From Streptacidiphilus jiangxiensis (GTDB taxonomy: Bacteria > Actinomycetota > Actinomycetes > Streptomycetales > Streptomycetaceae), in the NCBI RefSeq assembly GCF_900109465.1, contig NZ_FOAZ01000034.1, positions 1 through 64,000 on the forward strand: a DNA stretch of 64,000 nucleotides, written 5' to 3'. The position numbers and the translations under genes are program-made. The notes below the pieces were generated by a model. The model was not told where the DNA came from. It searched no databases and saw only the letters and a program-made list of their open reading frames with translations. Positions 56,707 through 64,000 of the stretch are shown one piece after another. Every line of letters starts with the position of its first letter. The first letter of the stretch is position 1.

Positions 56707-58425
56707 ATGATCACCGCTGGCTTGAAGCTGACCCAGAGCGGCGGCATAGCCCTGCTCAACGACGGAAAGCTCGAGTTCAACATCGAGATGCAGAAGCTTG
56801 CCAACGGTGCCCGCTACAGCAACGTTGACGAACTTGACGATCTCGTCGGAATTCTGGGCGGTTTCGGATACCGTCTCGACGACATCGGCACCTGGGCCGT
56901 CGACGGCTGGGACGGCGCCGAGTTCGGGCGGCTGGCCCGGCTGTCCGGCGGTTCCCCCGTCGAGCTGCTGGTCGCGCCCTACCGCGAGACGGCGCAGGTG
57001 CCCGACCCGCTGCAGCCGGGCCGACTGGGCGAGCTGCTGATCGGCGGCCGCAGCAAGAAGTACGAGAGCTACGTGCACGTGGGCAGCCACCTGGCCGCCG
57101 CCTACTGCACCAGCCCGTTCGCCCGCCGCGGCGAGGCCTCGATGGTCATGGTCTGGGACGGCGGCTGCTTCCCGCGCCTGTACTGCGTGGACGCGGACGG
57201 CCGGATCGAGCCGGGCGGCGAGGTCTTCCCGCTGATCGGCCACACCTACTCGATGGCCTCGCAGCACTGGGGCCCGTTCAAGCGAACCGCCAAGTCGCGC
57301 AACGTCGACGACCTCTCGGTGGCCGGCAAGATGATGGCCTACATCGCCCTCGGCACGGCCCGCGAGGAGATCAAGAAGGTCTTCCGCGAGGAGTTCCACG
57401 CCCACTTCGAGGCCGACACGCCGCAGGTGCACCGCTACCGCGCCGAGATCATCGGCTGCGGCAGCACCGGCGAGGGCTCGCACGCGTATGTGCACGCCTT
57501 CCTCGACGACGTGCACGCCCGGACCAACGCCCTCGGCGTCTCCGACGAGGACGTGCTGGCCAGCGTGCACGAGTTCCTGGAGGAGATGCTGATCGAGCGT
57601 CTCGCCGCCAAGATCCGCGCCTGGAAGGGCGACGAGCCCTGGAACCTGTGCTTCGCGGGCGGCTGCGCGCTCAACATCAAGTGGAACAGCGCACTGCGGG
57701 CGCACCCGATCATCAAGGCCATGTGGGTGCCGCCGTTCCCGGACGACTCCGGCTCCGCGATCGGCACGGCCGCCCTGGCCGCGGCCCGCGGCGAGGGCCT
57801 GCGGCCGATCGAGTGGGGCACCCGGCTGGGCCCGGCCCTGGACCGCACCCCGCACGTGCCGCAGGGCTGGACGGTGTCCCCCTGCCGCCCGGAGGAGCTG
57901 GCCCGGCTGCTGCACCGCACCGGCCAGCCGGCGGTCGTGCTGAACGGCCGCGCCGAGCTCGGCCCGCGCGCGCTCGGCGGCCGCAGCATCATCGCCCCGG
58001 CCGTCGACACCACGATGAAGAAGGCGCTGAACGACGCCAAGTCGCGGGAGTACTACCGGCCGGTCGCTCCCATCTGCCTGGAGGAGCACGCGCCGAAGAT
58101 CTTCGACCCGGGCACGCCCGACCCGCACATGCTCTTCGAGCACTGGGTCCGGCCCGAGTGGGTGGACCGCCTGCCGGCGATCATGCACCTGGACGGCACG
58201 GCCCGGCTGCAGACCGTCAACCAGCACGACGACCCCACGCTCTTCGCGATCCTGCGCGAGTACCACAAGTGGAGCGGCGTCCCGGTGCTCTGCAACACCA
58301 GCGCCAACTACAACGGCCGCAGCTTCTTCCCCGACGCGGCGTCCGCCATGGAGTGGGGCCAGCTCGACCTGGTCTGGTCCGAAGGCGTGCTCTACCGGCG
58401 CGAGTTCGGCTCGGCCTCCGCCTGA
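56707..58425 (+). CDS. O-carbamoyltransferase (TobZ/NovN/HypF-C-like)
   Basis: 572 residues. N-terminal Kae1/YrdC-linked ASKHA-type domain with metal/substrate residues H124 and H128 (YVHVGSHLAAAY) and D151 (MVWDGG). The C-terminal carbamoyltransferase domain contains LCFAGGCALNIKWNSALR, VLNGRAELGPRALGGRSIIAPA and YYRPVAPICLEEHA, with a late CNTSANYNGR block. Such enzymes transfer a carbamoyl group from carbamoyl phosphate via carbamoyl-AMP to a hydroxyl of a natural product. The opening motif (GLKLTQSGGIALL) lacks the usual His-Asp pair. It heads the cluster. Confidence 0.93.
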   Translation: MITAGLKLTQSGGIALLNDGKLEFNIEMQKLANGARYSNVDELDDLVGILGGFGYRLDDIGTWAVDGWDGAEFGRLARLSGGSPVELLVAPYRETAQVPDPLQPGRLGELLIGGRSKKYESYVHVGSHLAAAYCTSPFARRGEASMVMVWDGGCFPRLYCVDADGRIEPGGEVFPLIGHTYSMASQHWGPFKRTAKSRNVDDLSVAGKMMAYIALGTAREEIKKVFREEFHAHFEADTPQVHRYRAEIIGCGSTGEGSHAYVHAFLDDVHARTNALGVSDEDVLASVHEFLEEMLIERLAAKIRAWKGDEPWNLCFAGGCALNIKWNSALRAHPIIKAMWVPPFPDDSGSAIGTAALAAARGEGLRPIEWGTRLGPALDRTPHVPQGWTVSPCRPEELARLLHRTGQPAVVLNGRAELGPRALGGRSIIAPAVDTTMKKALNDAKSREYYRPVAPICLEEHAPKIFDPGTPDPHMLFEHWVRPEWVDRLPAIMHLDGTARLQTVNQHDDPTLFAILREYHKWSGVPVLCNTSANYNGRSFFPDAASAMEWGQLDLVWSEGVLYRREFGSASA

Positions 58426-58518
58426 GCGACGGAGGGTCCCGCGCCGCCTCCGCCACACCCGTAAGCAGCCCCACTGCCCCACTGCCCCGCGACGGGGCGT
58501 TCTTGAGGAGTACCGCAC

Positions 58519-59481
58519 GTGCAACAAGCACCCCGGACCATGGTCGTCTCGCTGCAGAAGACCGGCACCCACCTGATGCAGGGTCTGATGCTGGAACTGG
58601 GCTACAAGATGACCGGCGTGCCGCGTCCCGCGCCGGACAACACCCCCGAGTTCGACGACGAGGCCCTGCTGCAGATCGCCTCGATCACCCGCTCCCGCGA
58701 GGAGTACGCCGAACTGCAGACGGTCAGCTCGGCCGAGCTGCGGCGCCGCACCCAGGACGACTGGGCCGCACTGGGCTGGAGCTGGCAGCGTCGGCTCGGG
58801 CAGCGCGTGGTCAACCGCTACGGTCAGACCCGTCTCGACCACGCCGACTCGGTGATCACCAACCCGCACATCAACTACAGCCGCTTCGCCGACACCCCGC
58901 CCGGGCTGTGCTGGATGTACCACGAACTCGACCTGGACAAGGTGGACGGCACCTTCCTGCAGGAGTGGGTGTCCACCGGGTCGCCGCGGCTGATCTTCAA
59001 CTACCGCGACCCCCGCGACACCGTGGTCTCCATGATCAACTTCCTGGAGGGCAAGACCGCCGCCGGCTACGGCAACTTCTACGAGTTCGACATCTTCCAC
59101 CGCGTGCTCACCTCGATGGACACCTGGGAGGAGAAGATCGACTACGCGTTGCGCGACACCTCCTTCCTCGGCCGCGACCAGTTCGAGCGCTCGCTGTGGA
59201 TGCTGCGGCACCCGGACGTGTGCAAGGTCAGCTACGAGGACCTGGTCGGCCCCAACGGCGGTGGCACGCGCGAGCGCCAGCTCGACGCCGTGAGCCGGCT
59301 GCTCACCCACATCGGCAGCGACCTGGACCCGGAGAAGGTGGCCGACACGGTCTACAACCAGAACTCCTGGAGCTTCTTCAAGGGCCGCACCGGCACCTGG
59401 CGCGAGTACTTCAACGAGCGCAACCTGGCCCGCTTCAACGAGCAGTTCGGCGACCTGCTCCAGCAGTTCGGCTACGAGTGA
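58519..59481 (+). CDS. PAPS-dependent sulfotransferase
   Basis: 320 residues, GTG start. The PAPS-binding motifs are complete: 5'-phosphosulfate loop S11-LQKTGTH18, 3'-phosphate motif Y162-RDPRDTVVSM, and C-terminal KGRTGTW (288-294), the KGxxGxW signature of cytosolic-type sulfotransferases. It transfers sulfate to a hydroxyl or amine of a small molecule. The cluster also encodes APS kinase and sulfate adenylyltransferase, which make its PAPS donor. Its stop shares a base with the ATP-grasp ATG (TGATG). Confidence 0.94.
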   Translation: MQQAPRTMVVSLQKTGTHLMQGLMLELGYKMTGVPRPAPDNTPEFDDEALLQIASITRSREEYAELQTVSSAELRRRTQDDWAALGWSWQRRLGQRVVNRYGQTRLDHADSVITNPHINYSRFADTPPGLCWMYHELDLDKVDGTFLQEWVSTGSPRLIFNYRDPRDTVVSMINFLEGKTAAGYGNFYEFDIFHRVLTSMDTWEEKIDYALRDTSFLGRDQFERSLWMLRHPDVCKVSYEDLVGPNGGGTRERQLDAVSRLLTHIGSDLDPEKVADTVYNQNSWSFFKGRTGTWREYFNERNLARFNEQFGDLLQQFGYE

Positions 59482-60854
59482 TGAAGCCCCGCGCGTTCGT
59501 GCTGCTCGGCGGGCTGCGGGTGATCCTGCGCAACCGGCTCTACCTCGACGAGCTGTCCCGCCGGGGACTGGCGATCCTGGTGCTGACCGGGGAGGAGTGG
59601 CGTGCCGAGGCGGCCCGGCAACTGGCCACCGAGGACGGCCCGATCACGCAGATCGCCGAGATCGGCTTCGCCCGCGGCACCGTGGGCGTCGAGGGCGGCT
59701 TCACCGCCGACACCGTCGCGCAGGTCCTCGCGTGGCGCGCCCGGTACGAGCTCTCCGGGGTCCTCGCCGCCGGCGAGATGCTGGTGGAACAGACCGGTGT
59801 CGTCGCCGACCTCCTCGGCCTGCCGTCCCCCGGGCTGCGCGCGACCCGCGTGTGCCGCAACAAGTACCTGCAGCGCGCCTACCTCGCCGGGCTGAGCCCG
59901 GCGGCGGTGGTGCTGCCGCCGGGCGGGCGGGCCGAGGCCGCTGCCGAGGCCGGTGCCTCCCTGTCCTTCCCGGCCGTGCTCAAGCCCTCAGGTCGGCGCT
60001 CCAGTTCGGGAGTGCGCACCGTGGCCGACCCCGCCGAGCTGGCGGCCTGCCTGGCCGACTACCCGGCCGAGGAGACGCTGCTGGTGGAGGAGTACGTCCA
60101 CGGCCCGGAGTACTCGGTCGAGGCGCTGGTCGACAACGGCCGCGTGGTCTTCGAGTCGGTGACCGCCAAGGGCACCAACGAGGGCGGCGCCGGCCGCTTC
60201 GTGGAGCTCTCGCACACCGTCCCCGAGCCGCCCGGTCCGGCGCGCGACGCGCTGCTCGCCGCCAACCGCACCGTGGTGGCCGCCCTCGGCTTCGGCTCCG
60301 GGGTCATCCACAGCGAGCTGCGACTGACCCCGGACGGCCGGGCGCTCCTGATGGAGGCCGCGGCCAGGACACCCGGCGACGGCATCCTGCCGCTGTACCA
60401 CCTGGCGACCGGACACGCGTTGGAGCCGGACATCATCGCCCTGGCCCTCGGCGAGCCGGTGGACCACCCCACCCCCACCCGCTGTGCGCGCCAGGTCTAC
60501 CTGGAGACCCCGCCCGGTGTCCTCCAGGACGTGCGGATCCACCTCGACGGCGCCGCCGAACCGCTCTGGGCGGCCGACGGCGAGGCCTGGCCGGTGATGT
60601 CGCCGGGCCGGCCCGGCGACGCCCCGGCGCTGCGCGCGGTGCTGGTGCTGCAGGAACCGGGCGGCAGCGTGGTCGGCGCGTTCGAGGAGTCCGGGGACCG
60701 GGTGGTCACCTTCCTCATCGACGCGGCGACCCCGCAGGAGCTCGACCAGTACGAGGCCGTGGTGCGACAGGCGATCGAGGTCACCATTGCACCGGCCGCC
60801 ACATCGGCCGACGCCTCGGTCGGCGCACCGGTCGGCGCACCGGTCGGCCTCTGA
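59481..60854 (+). CDS. ATP-grasp ligase
   Basis: 457 residues; ATG overlaps the sulfotransferase stop by one base. N-terminal pre-ATP-grasp domain (VLLGGLRVILRNRLYLDELSRRG), ATP-grasp core (FPAVLKPSGRRSSSGVRTV, LLVEEYVHGPEYSVEALV, IHSELRLTPDGRALLMEAAARTPGD with the Mg ligands) and a C-terminal domain ending in a VGAPVGAPVG repeat. Such enzymes join a carboxylate, via acyl phosphate, to an amine, for example forming dipeptides or amides. It is the only scaffold-building enzyme in the visible cluster; substrates are unknown. Confidence 0.92.
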   Translation: MKPRAFVLLGGLRVILRNRLYLDELSRRGLAILVLTGEEWRAEAARQLATEDGPITQIAEIGFARGTVGVEGGFTADTVAQVLAWRARYELSGVLAAGEMLVEQTGVVADLLGLPSPGLRATRVCRNKYLQRAYLAGLSPAAVVLPPGGRAEAAAEAGASLSFPAVLKPSGRRSSSGVRTVADPAELAACLADYPAEETLLVEEYVHGPEYSVEALVDNGRVVFESVTAKGTNEGGAGRFVELSHTVPEPPGPARDALLAANRTVVAALGFGSGVIHSELRLTPDGRALLMEAAARTPGDGILPLYHLATGHALEPDIIALALGEPVDHPTPTRCARQVYLETPPGVLQDVRIHLDGAAEPLWAADGEAWPVMSPGRPGDAPALRAVLVLQEPGGSVVGAFEESGDRVVTFLIDAATPQELDQYEAVVRQAIEVTIAPAATSADASVGAPVGAPVGL

Positions 60855-60894
60855 CGCGGGCGCGGACGAGGACGAGAAAGAGAGAGACGAGAAC

Positions 60895-61155
60895 ATGTGG
60901 ATCATCGAGCTCGCCTTCGGCGAGTCCGCCGAGCGCCTCGCCGCCAGGCCGGCGCACCGGGACAAGCTCACCGCCCTGCACGCGCAGGGCCAGGTGCTGC
61001 TGGCCGGCCCGTTGGCCGACGACTCCGGCGCGGTCATCGTGCTGGACGTGCCGGACCGCGAAGCGGTGGACCGGATCCTGACGGCCGACCCCTACTTCGC
61101 CACCACCGGGGTCACCGTCGTCGCGGTGCGCGAATGGAAGCCCTTCCTGCGGTGA
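60895..61155 (+). CDS. YCII-related protein
   Basis: 86 residues with a ferredoxin-like YCII fold (MWIIELAFGESAERLAARPAHRDKLTALHAQGQVLLAGPLADDSGAVIVLDVPDREAVDRILTADPYF). The His and Asp typical of YCII-type proteins are present (AHRDKL, DPYF). Free-standing members include dehydrochlorinases and helper or binding proteins of metabolic clusters. Its stop overlaps the GTG of the MFS gene (GTGA), so it is an integral part of the operon. Confidence 0.88.
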   Translation: MWIIELAFGESAERLAARPAHRDKLTALHAQGQVLLAGPLADDSGAVIVLDVPDREAVDRILTADPYFATTGVTVVAVREWKPFLR

Positions 61156-62498
61156 ACCTCATCAACCAGTCGCCAGCTGCGCCCACGGCCCCACCGCCAC
61201 GGCGGTTGTGGGCGCTGCCCGTCTTCCAGAAGCTCTTCGTCGGGGACGCCGCAGCCCGGGTCGGCTACCAGGTGACCCTGTTCCTGCTGCCGTTGTTGGT
61301 GGTCACCCGACTGCACGGCAGCGGTTCGCAGGCGGGGCTCGTCTCCGGCTCCCAGTTCGTCCCGGTGCTGCTCTTCTCGCTCGGCGCCGGCGTGCTGGCG
61401 GACCGCGCACCCACCCGTCGGCTCATCCTGGCCGGCACGCTGGCCAGAGGCGCGGCGCTCGGCGCGCTGGGGCTGATGTGCGCGCTCACCGGGGTGACCT
61501 TCTGGGCGCTGCTCGCGACCGCGTTCGTGGTCGGCACGGGCAGCGTCGTCTACGACGTGGGCTACCAGGCCGGCATCCCGAGCCTGCTGCGGCCCGAGGA
61601 ACTGACCCGGGGCAACGCCCTGCTGCAGTCCAGCAACTCGGTGTCGCAGATGGCCGGGCCCGCACTGGCCGGGGTACTGGTCCAGCAGGTCGGCCTGCCG
61701 CTGTCGCTGACGCTCGCCACCGCGCTGTTCGTCGGCGCGTTCGCCGCCTTCTGGCTGCTGCCGCTGGAGCAGGGGCTCGCGTCCGACGACACGGGGGCCG
61801 GGAGCCGGGGCGGAGCCGGCGGCCGCGCCACCGCGGGCCGGGGCCGGTCGGCCCTGGCCGGGCTGCGGTTCACGCTCGGCTGCCGCCCCCTGCGCGACCT
61901 GTGCGTCCAGTCCGGGCTGTTCAACCTGCACGAGGAGGCGTTCCTGACGGCCTTCCTGGTGTACGGGGTGCGCGCCGCCCACCTGACGGCCGGCACGATC
62001 GGCCTGCTCATCGGGTTCGGCAGCATCGGCACCCTGCTCGGCTCGGCCGCCGCCGGTCGCCTGGCCGACCGACGGCACGCCGGCCGCAGCCTGGTCGTGG
62101 GACTGGTCGGAGCCTCGGCCGGCTTCCTGATCGGCCCGCTGCTCTCCTCCCACGTCCCGACGATCCCGCTCTACGGGACCGCCTTCCTCCTCAACGGCTT
62201 CGCTCTCGGCCAGTACAACGTGTACGCGGTCAGCATGCGGCAGGCCATCCCGCCCAAGCGGTTCCTCGGGTCCGCCACGGCCGGGTACCGCCTGGTCTCG
62301 CTCGGCCTCGCACCCGTCGGCAGCCTCCTCGGCGGCTGGCTCGCCGACCGGCTCACCGCGGGCTCGGCCCTGTACGTGATCGCGGTCTCGATGACCGTCA
62401 CTTCTCTGCTCATCCTCGCCTCCCCGATCCGCCGCATCCGGCGGGTGGAGGACGCATCGGCCCTGGGAGGGCGACACCATGACGACGACTCGGACTGA
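61152..62498 (+). CDS. MFS exporter (enterobactin/macrolide efflux-like)
   Basis: 448 residues from GTG overlapping the YCII stop. Twelve helices with motif A variants (GVLADRAPTRRLILAG; GRLADRRHAGRS) and YQAGIPSLLRPEELTRGNALLQSSNSVSQMAGPALAGVL, typical of the MFS_3/EntS-type exporter group found in biosynthetic clusters. A Gly/Ala-rich loop lies between TM6 and TM7. It likely exports the cluster product and may confer self-resistance. The 3' end overlaps cysC by 20 bases. Confidence 0.92.
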   Translation: MNLINQSPAAPTAPPPRRLWALPVFQKLFVGDAAARVGYQVTLFLLPLLVVTRLHGSGSQAGLVSGSQFVPVLLFSLGAGVLADRAPTRRLILAGTLARGAALGALGLMCALTGVTFWALLATAFVVGTGSVVYDVGYQAGIPSLLRPEELTRGNALLQSSNSVSQMAGPALAGVLVQQVGLPLSLTLATALFVGAFAAFWLLPLEQGLASDDTGAGSRGGAGGRATAGRGRSALAGLRFTLGCRPLRDLCVQSGLFNLHEEAFLTAFLVYGVRAAHLTAGTIGLLIGFGSIGTLLGSAAAGRLADRRHAGRSLVVGLVGASAGFLIGPLLSSHVPTIPLYGTAFLLNGFALGQYNVYAVSMRQAIPPKRFLGSATAGYRLVSLGLAPVGSLLGGWLADRLTAGSALYVIAVSMTVTSLLILASPIRRIRRVEDASALGGRHHDDDSD

Positions 62499-63060
62499 GG
62501 CCCGCGACGCGGCGCCGACCTGCTGCGGCTGCGGGGCGACGGTGTGGCTGACCGGCCTGCCCAGCGCCGGGAAGACGACGATCGCCTCCGCGCTGGCCGA
62601 GCGGCTGCGCGCGGACGGCCGACGGGTGGAGATCCTCGACGGCGACGAGGTCCGCGCCGCCCTCTCGGCCGACCTCGGCTTCTCCCGCGAGGACCGGCGC
62701 GCCCACATCGCACGGGTCGGCATGATCGCCGAGGTCCTCGCGCGCAACGGGGTGCTCGTCCTCGTGCCGGTGATCGCCCCCTACGCCGACGCGCGGGCGG
62801 CGATCCGCCAGCGGCACGTGAGCAGCGGCACCGCGTACTTCGAGGTGCACGTCGCGACCCCGGTGGACGTCTGCTCCGAGCGGGACGTGAAGGGCCTGTA
62901 CGCCAAGCAGGCCGCCGGTGAGATCTCCGGTCTGACCGGCGTGGACGACCCCTACGAGGTGCCCACGTCACCCGACCTGAGGCTGCGTGCGGACATCGAG
63001 TCGGTGGCCGAGTCCGCCTCGGCGCTGCTGAACTTCCTGGCTGAGAAGGCGTTCGTCTAG
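62479..63060 (+). CDS. cysC: Adenylylsulfate (APS) kinase
   Basis: 193 residues. P-loop G26-LPSAGKT33, ILDGDEVRAALSADLGFSREDRRAHIARVG and ISGLTGVDDPYEVP are APS-kinase signatures. It phosphorylates APS to PAPS. An unusual Cys cluster (C15-C-G-C18) precedes the P-loop. In ordinary sulfate assimilation many actinobacteria go from APS directly to sulfite, so a cysC here, overlapping an exporter gene and next to a sulfotransferase, implies dedicated PAPS supply. Confidence 0.95.
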   Translation: MTTTRTEARDAAPTCCGCGATVWLTGLPSAGKTTIASALAERLRADGRRVEILDGDEVRAALSADLGFSREDRRAHIARVGMIAEVLARNGVLVLVPVIAPYADARAAIRQRHVSSGTAYFEVHVATPVDVCSERDVKGLYAKQAAGEISGLTGVDDPYEVPTSPDLRLRADIESVAESASALLNFLAEKAFV

Positions 63061-64000
63061 TGCTCCAGACTTCCACCCCACCCCCGGCGCCACCGCGGTC
63101 CGCACCGACCCGTCTGTCGCACCTGGACGCGTTGGAGGCCGAGGCCGTCCACATCTTCCGCGAGGTGGCGGGCGAGTTCGAGAACCCGGTGATCCTCTTC
63201 TCCGGCGGCAAGGACTCCATCGTCATGCTGCACCTGGCGCTGAAGGCCTTCGCGCCCGCGCCGGTGCCGTTCGCGCTGCTGCACGTGGACACCGGCCACA
63301 ACTTCCCCGAGGTCCTCGCCTACCGCGACCGGGTCGTGGCCGAGCACGGCCTGCGCCTGCACGTCGCCTCCGTCCAGCAGTTCATCGACACAGGACGGCT
63401 GCGCGAGCGCCCCGACGGCACCCGCAACCCGCTGCAGACCGTCCCACTGCTCGACGCCATCGAGACGGGCCGCTTCGACGCCGTCTTCGGCGGCGGCCGC
63501 CGCGACGAGGAGAAGGCCCGCGCCAAGGAACGCGTCTTCTCCCTGCGCGACGAGTTCGGCGCCTGGGACCCGCGCCGCCAGCGCCCCGAGCTGTGGTCGC
63601 TCTACAACGGCCGCCACGCGGTCGGCGAGCACGTGCGCGTCTTCCCGCTGTCCAACTGGACCGAGCTGGACGTGTGGCAGTACATCGAACGCGAGAAGAT
63701 CGACCTCCCCGAGATCTACTACGCCCACGAGCGTGACGTCTTCGCCCGCAACGGCATGTGGCTGACCGCCGGCGAGTGGGGCGGCCCGAAGGACGGCGAG
63801 ACCGTCGAGCGGCGCCTGGTGCGCTACCGCACGGTCGGCGACATGTCCTGCACCGGCGCCGTCGACTCCGACGCCGACACCATCGCCGCGGTGATCACCG
63901 AGATCGCCGCGAGCCGCCTGACCGAACGTGGCGCCACCCGCGCGGACGACAAGATGTCCGAGGCCGCCATGGAGGACCGCAAGCGCGAGGGGTACTTCTA
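63060..64000 (+). CDS. cysD: Sulfate adenylyltransferase subunit 2 (last stop base outside window)
   Basis: 313 residues seen, GTG start sharing a base with the cysC stop. PP-loop SGGKDSIVMLHLALKAF binds ATP; HVDTGHNFPEVLAYRDR, GGGRRDEEKARAKERVFSLRD and FPLSNWTELDVWQYI are typical CysD blocks. The protein ends MEDRKREGYF, the normal CysD terminus, followed by TA at the window edge, so the gene is essentially complete. With a CysN GTPase (expected just downstream) it makes APS from sulfate and ATP. Confidence 0.95.
   Translation, partial: MLQTSTPPPAPPRSAPTRLSHLDALEAEAVHIFREVAGEFENPVILFSGGKDSIVMLHLALKAFAPAPVPFALLHVDTGHNFPEVLAYRDRVVAEHGLRLHVASVQQFIDTGRLRERPDGTRNPLQTVPLLDAIETGRFDAVFGGGRRDEEKARAKERVFSLRDEFGAWDPRRQRPELWSLYNGRHAVGEHVRVFPLSNWTELDVWQYIEREKIDLPEIYYAHERDVFARNGMWLTAGEWGGPKDGETVERRLVRYRTVGDMSCTGAVDSDADTIAAVITEIAASRLTERGATRADDKMSEAAMEDRKREGYF

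Noticed and set aside
56471-56710. Small plus-strand ORF in the gap before the carbamoyltransferase
   Set aside because: No ribosome site, no motif, and it overlaps the carbamoyltransferase start and its ribosome site.
55726-59310. Very long minus-strand open frame (1194 codons)
   Set aside because: It is antisense to the carbamoyltransferase and sulfotransferase genes and shows the Ala/Gly/Arg/Val composition of shadow frames in high-GC DNA.
1-64000. CRISPR arrays, tRNA/rRNA genes, insertion sequences, prophage
   Set aside because: I looked for spaced direct repeats, tRNA T-loop signatures and transposase motifs on both strands and saw none that hold up.

Overview
The window is very GC-rich, densely coded and full of GTG starts, 4-base start/stop overlaps and actinobacterial families (DUF4383, DUF6777, XRE/MmyB-type regulators, Hanks-type kinase, LitR-type MerR, an IdeR/DmdR-like iron box). 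It is most consistent with a chromosomal piece of a Streptomycetaceae genome (Streptomyces, Kitasatospora or Streptacidiphilus-like). I see no rRNA, tRNA, CRISPR array, insertion sequence or phage genes. Two genes are cut by the window: a DUF4331 gene at the left edge and cysD at the right edge, which lacks only the last base of its stop codon.

Layout. 1-13.4 kb: DUF4331 protein, then a photobiology/stress block. On the minus strand run an FeS-type photolyase, a small membrane protein, a B12-binding MerR regulator and an SRPBCC protein. Divergent to them are a FAD amine-oxidase-like enzyme and a coupled small gene. DUF427, PRC-barrel and membrane stress-type genes follow. Three minus-strand promoters here share the motif GGAAnCGATGC. 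10-15.7 kb: two efflux modules, MMPL + MarR and DHA2-type MFS + TetR, each with visible operator palindromes. 15.8-28.5 kb: a secreted metallophosphoesterase with PHO-box-like repeats, a membrane Ser/Thr kinase, a FUSC transporter, a CopD-like protein behind an iron box, a serpin lipoprotein, a prenyl synthase and a PBP4-type carboxypeptidase. 28.9-33.1 kb: two tandem XRE paralogues, cupin, SDR and aldo/keto reductase. 33.3-39.3 kb: a Tat-exported glycosidase-like protein with an F5/8C domain, a membrane protein resembling TRADD-N-associated 2-TM domains, a lipoprotein and a DUF6777 cluster.

39.4-48.4 kb is an aromatic/acyl-CoA catabolic island. MarR, crotonase, acyl-CoA synthetase, 3-hydroxyacyl-CoA dehydrogenase and amidohydrolase form an overlapping operon whose enzyme set matches CoA-dependent beta-ketoacyl deacetylation (cou-like). 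Next come a MerR/SDR pair, a quinone-oxidoreductase remnant, muconolactone isomerase, maleylacetate reductase and hydroxyquinol dioxygenase. 48.6-55 kb holds a sedolisin peptidase with a strong terminator, an NTF2-like/LysR pair, and an alpha/beta hydrolase/MarR pair.

55-64 kb looks like a small biosynthetic cluster: a LuxR-type regulator, a tiny exported peptide gene, then O-carbamoyltransferase, PAPS-type sulfotransferase, ATP-grasp ligase, YCII-like protein, MFS exporter, APS kinase (cysC) and sulfate adenylyltransferase small subunit (cysD). Six of the seven plus-strand genes abut or overlap closely. The pathway appears to make its own PAPS and to sulfate and carbamoylate an unidentified, exported product. 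This is the best candidate for an undescribed system in the window.
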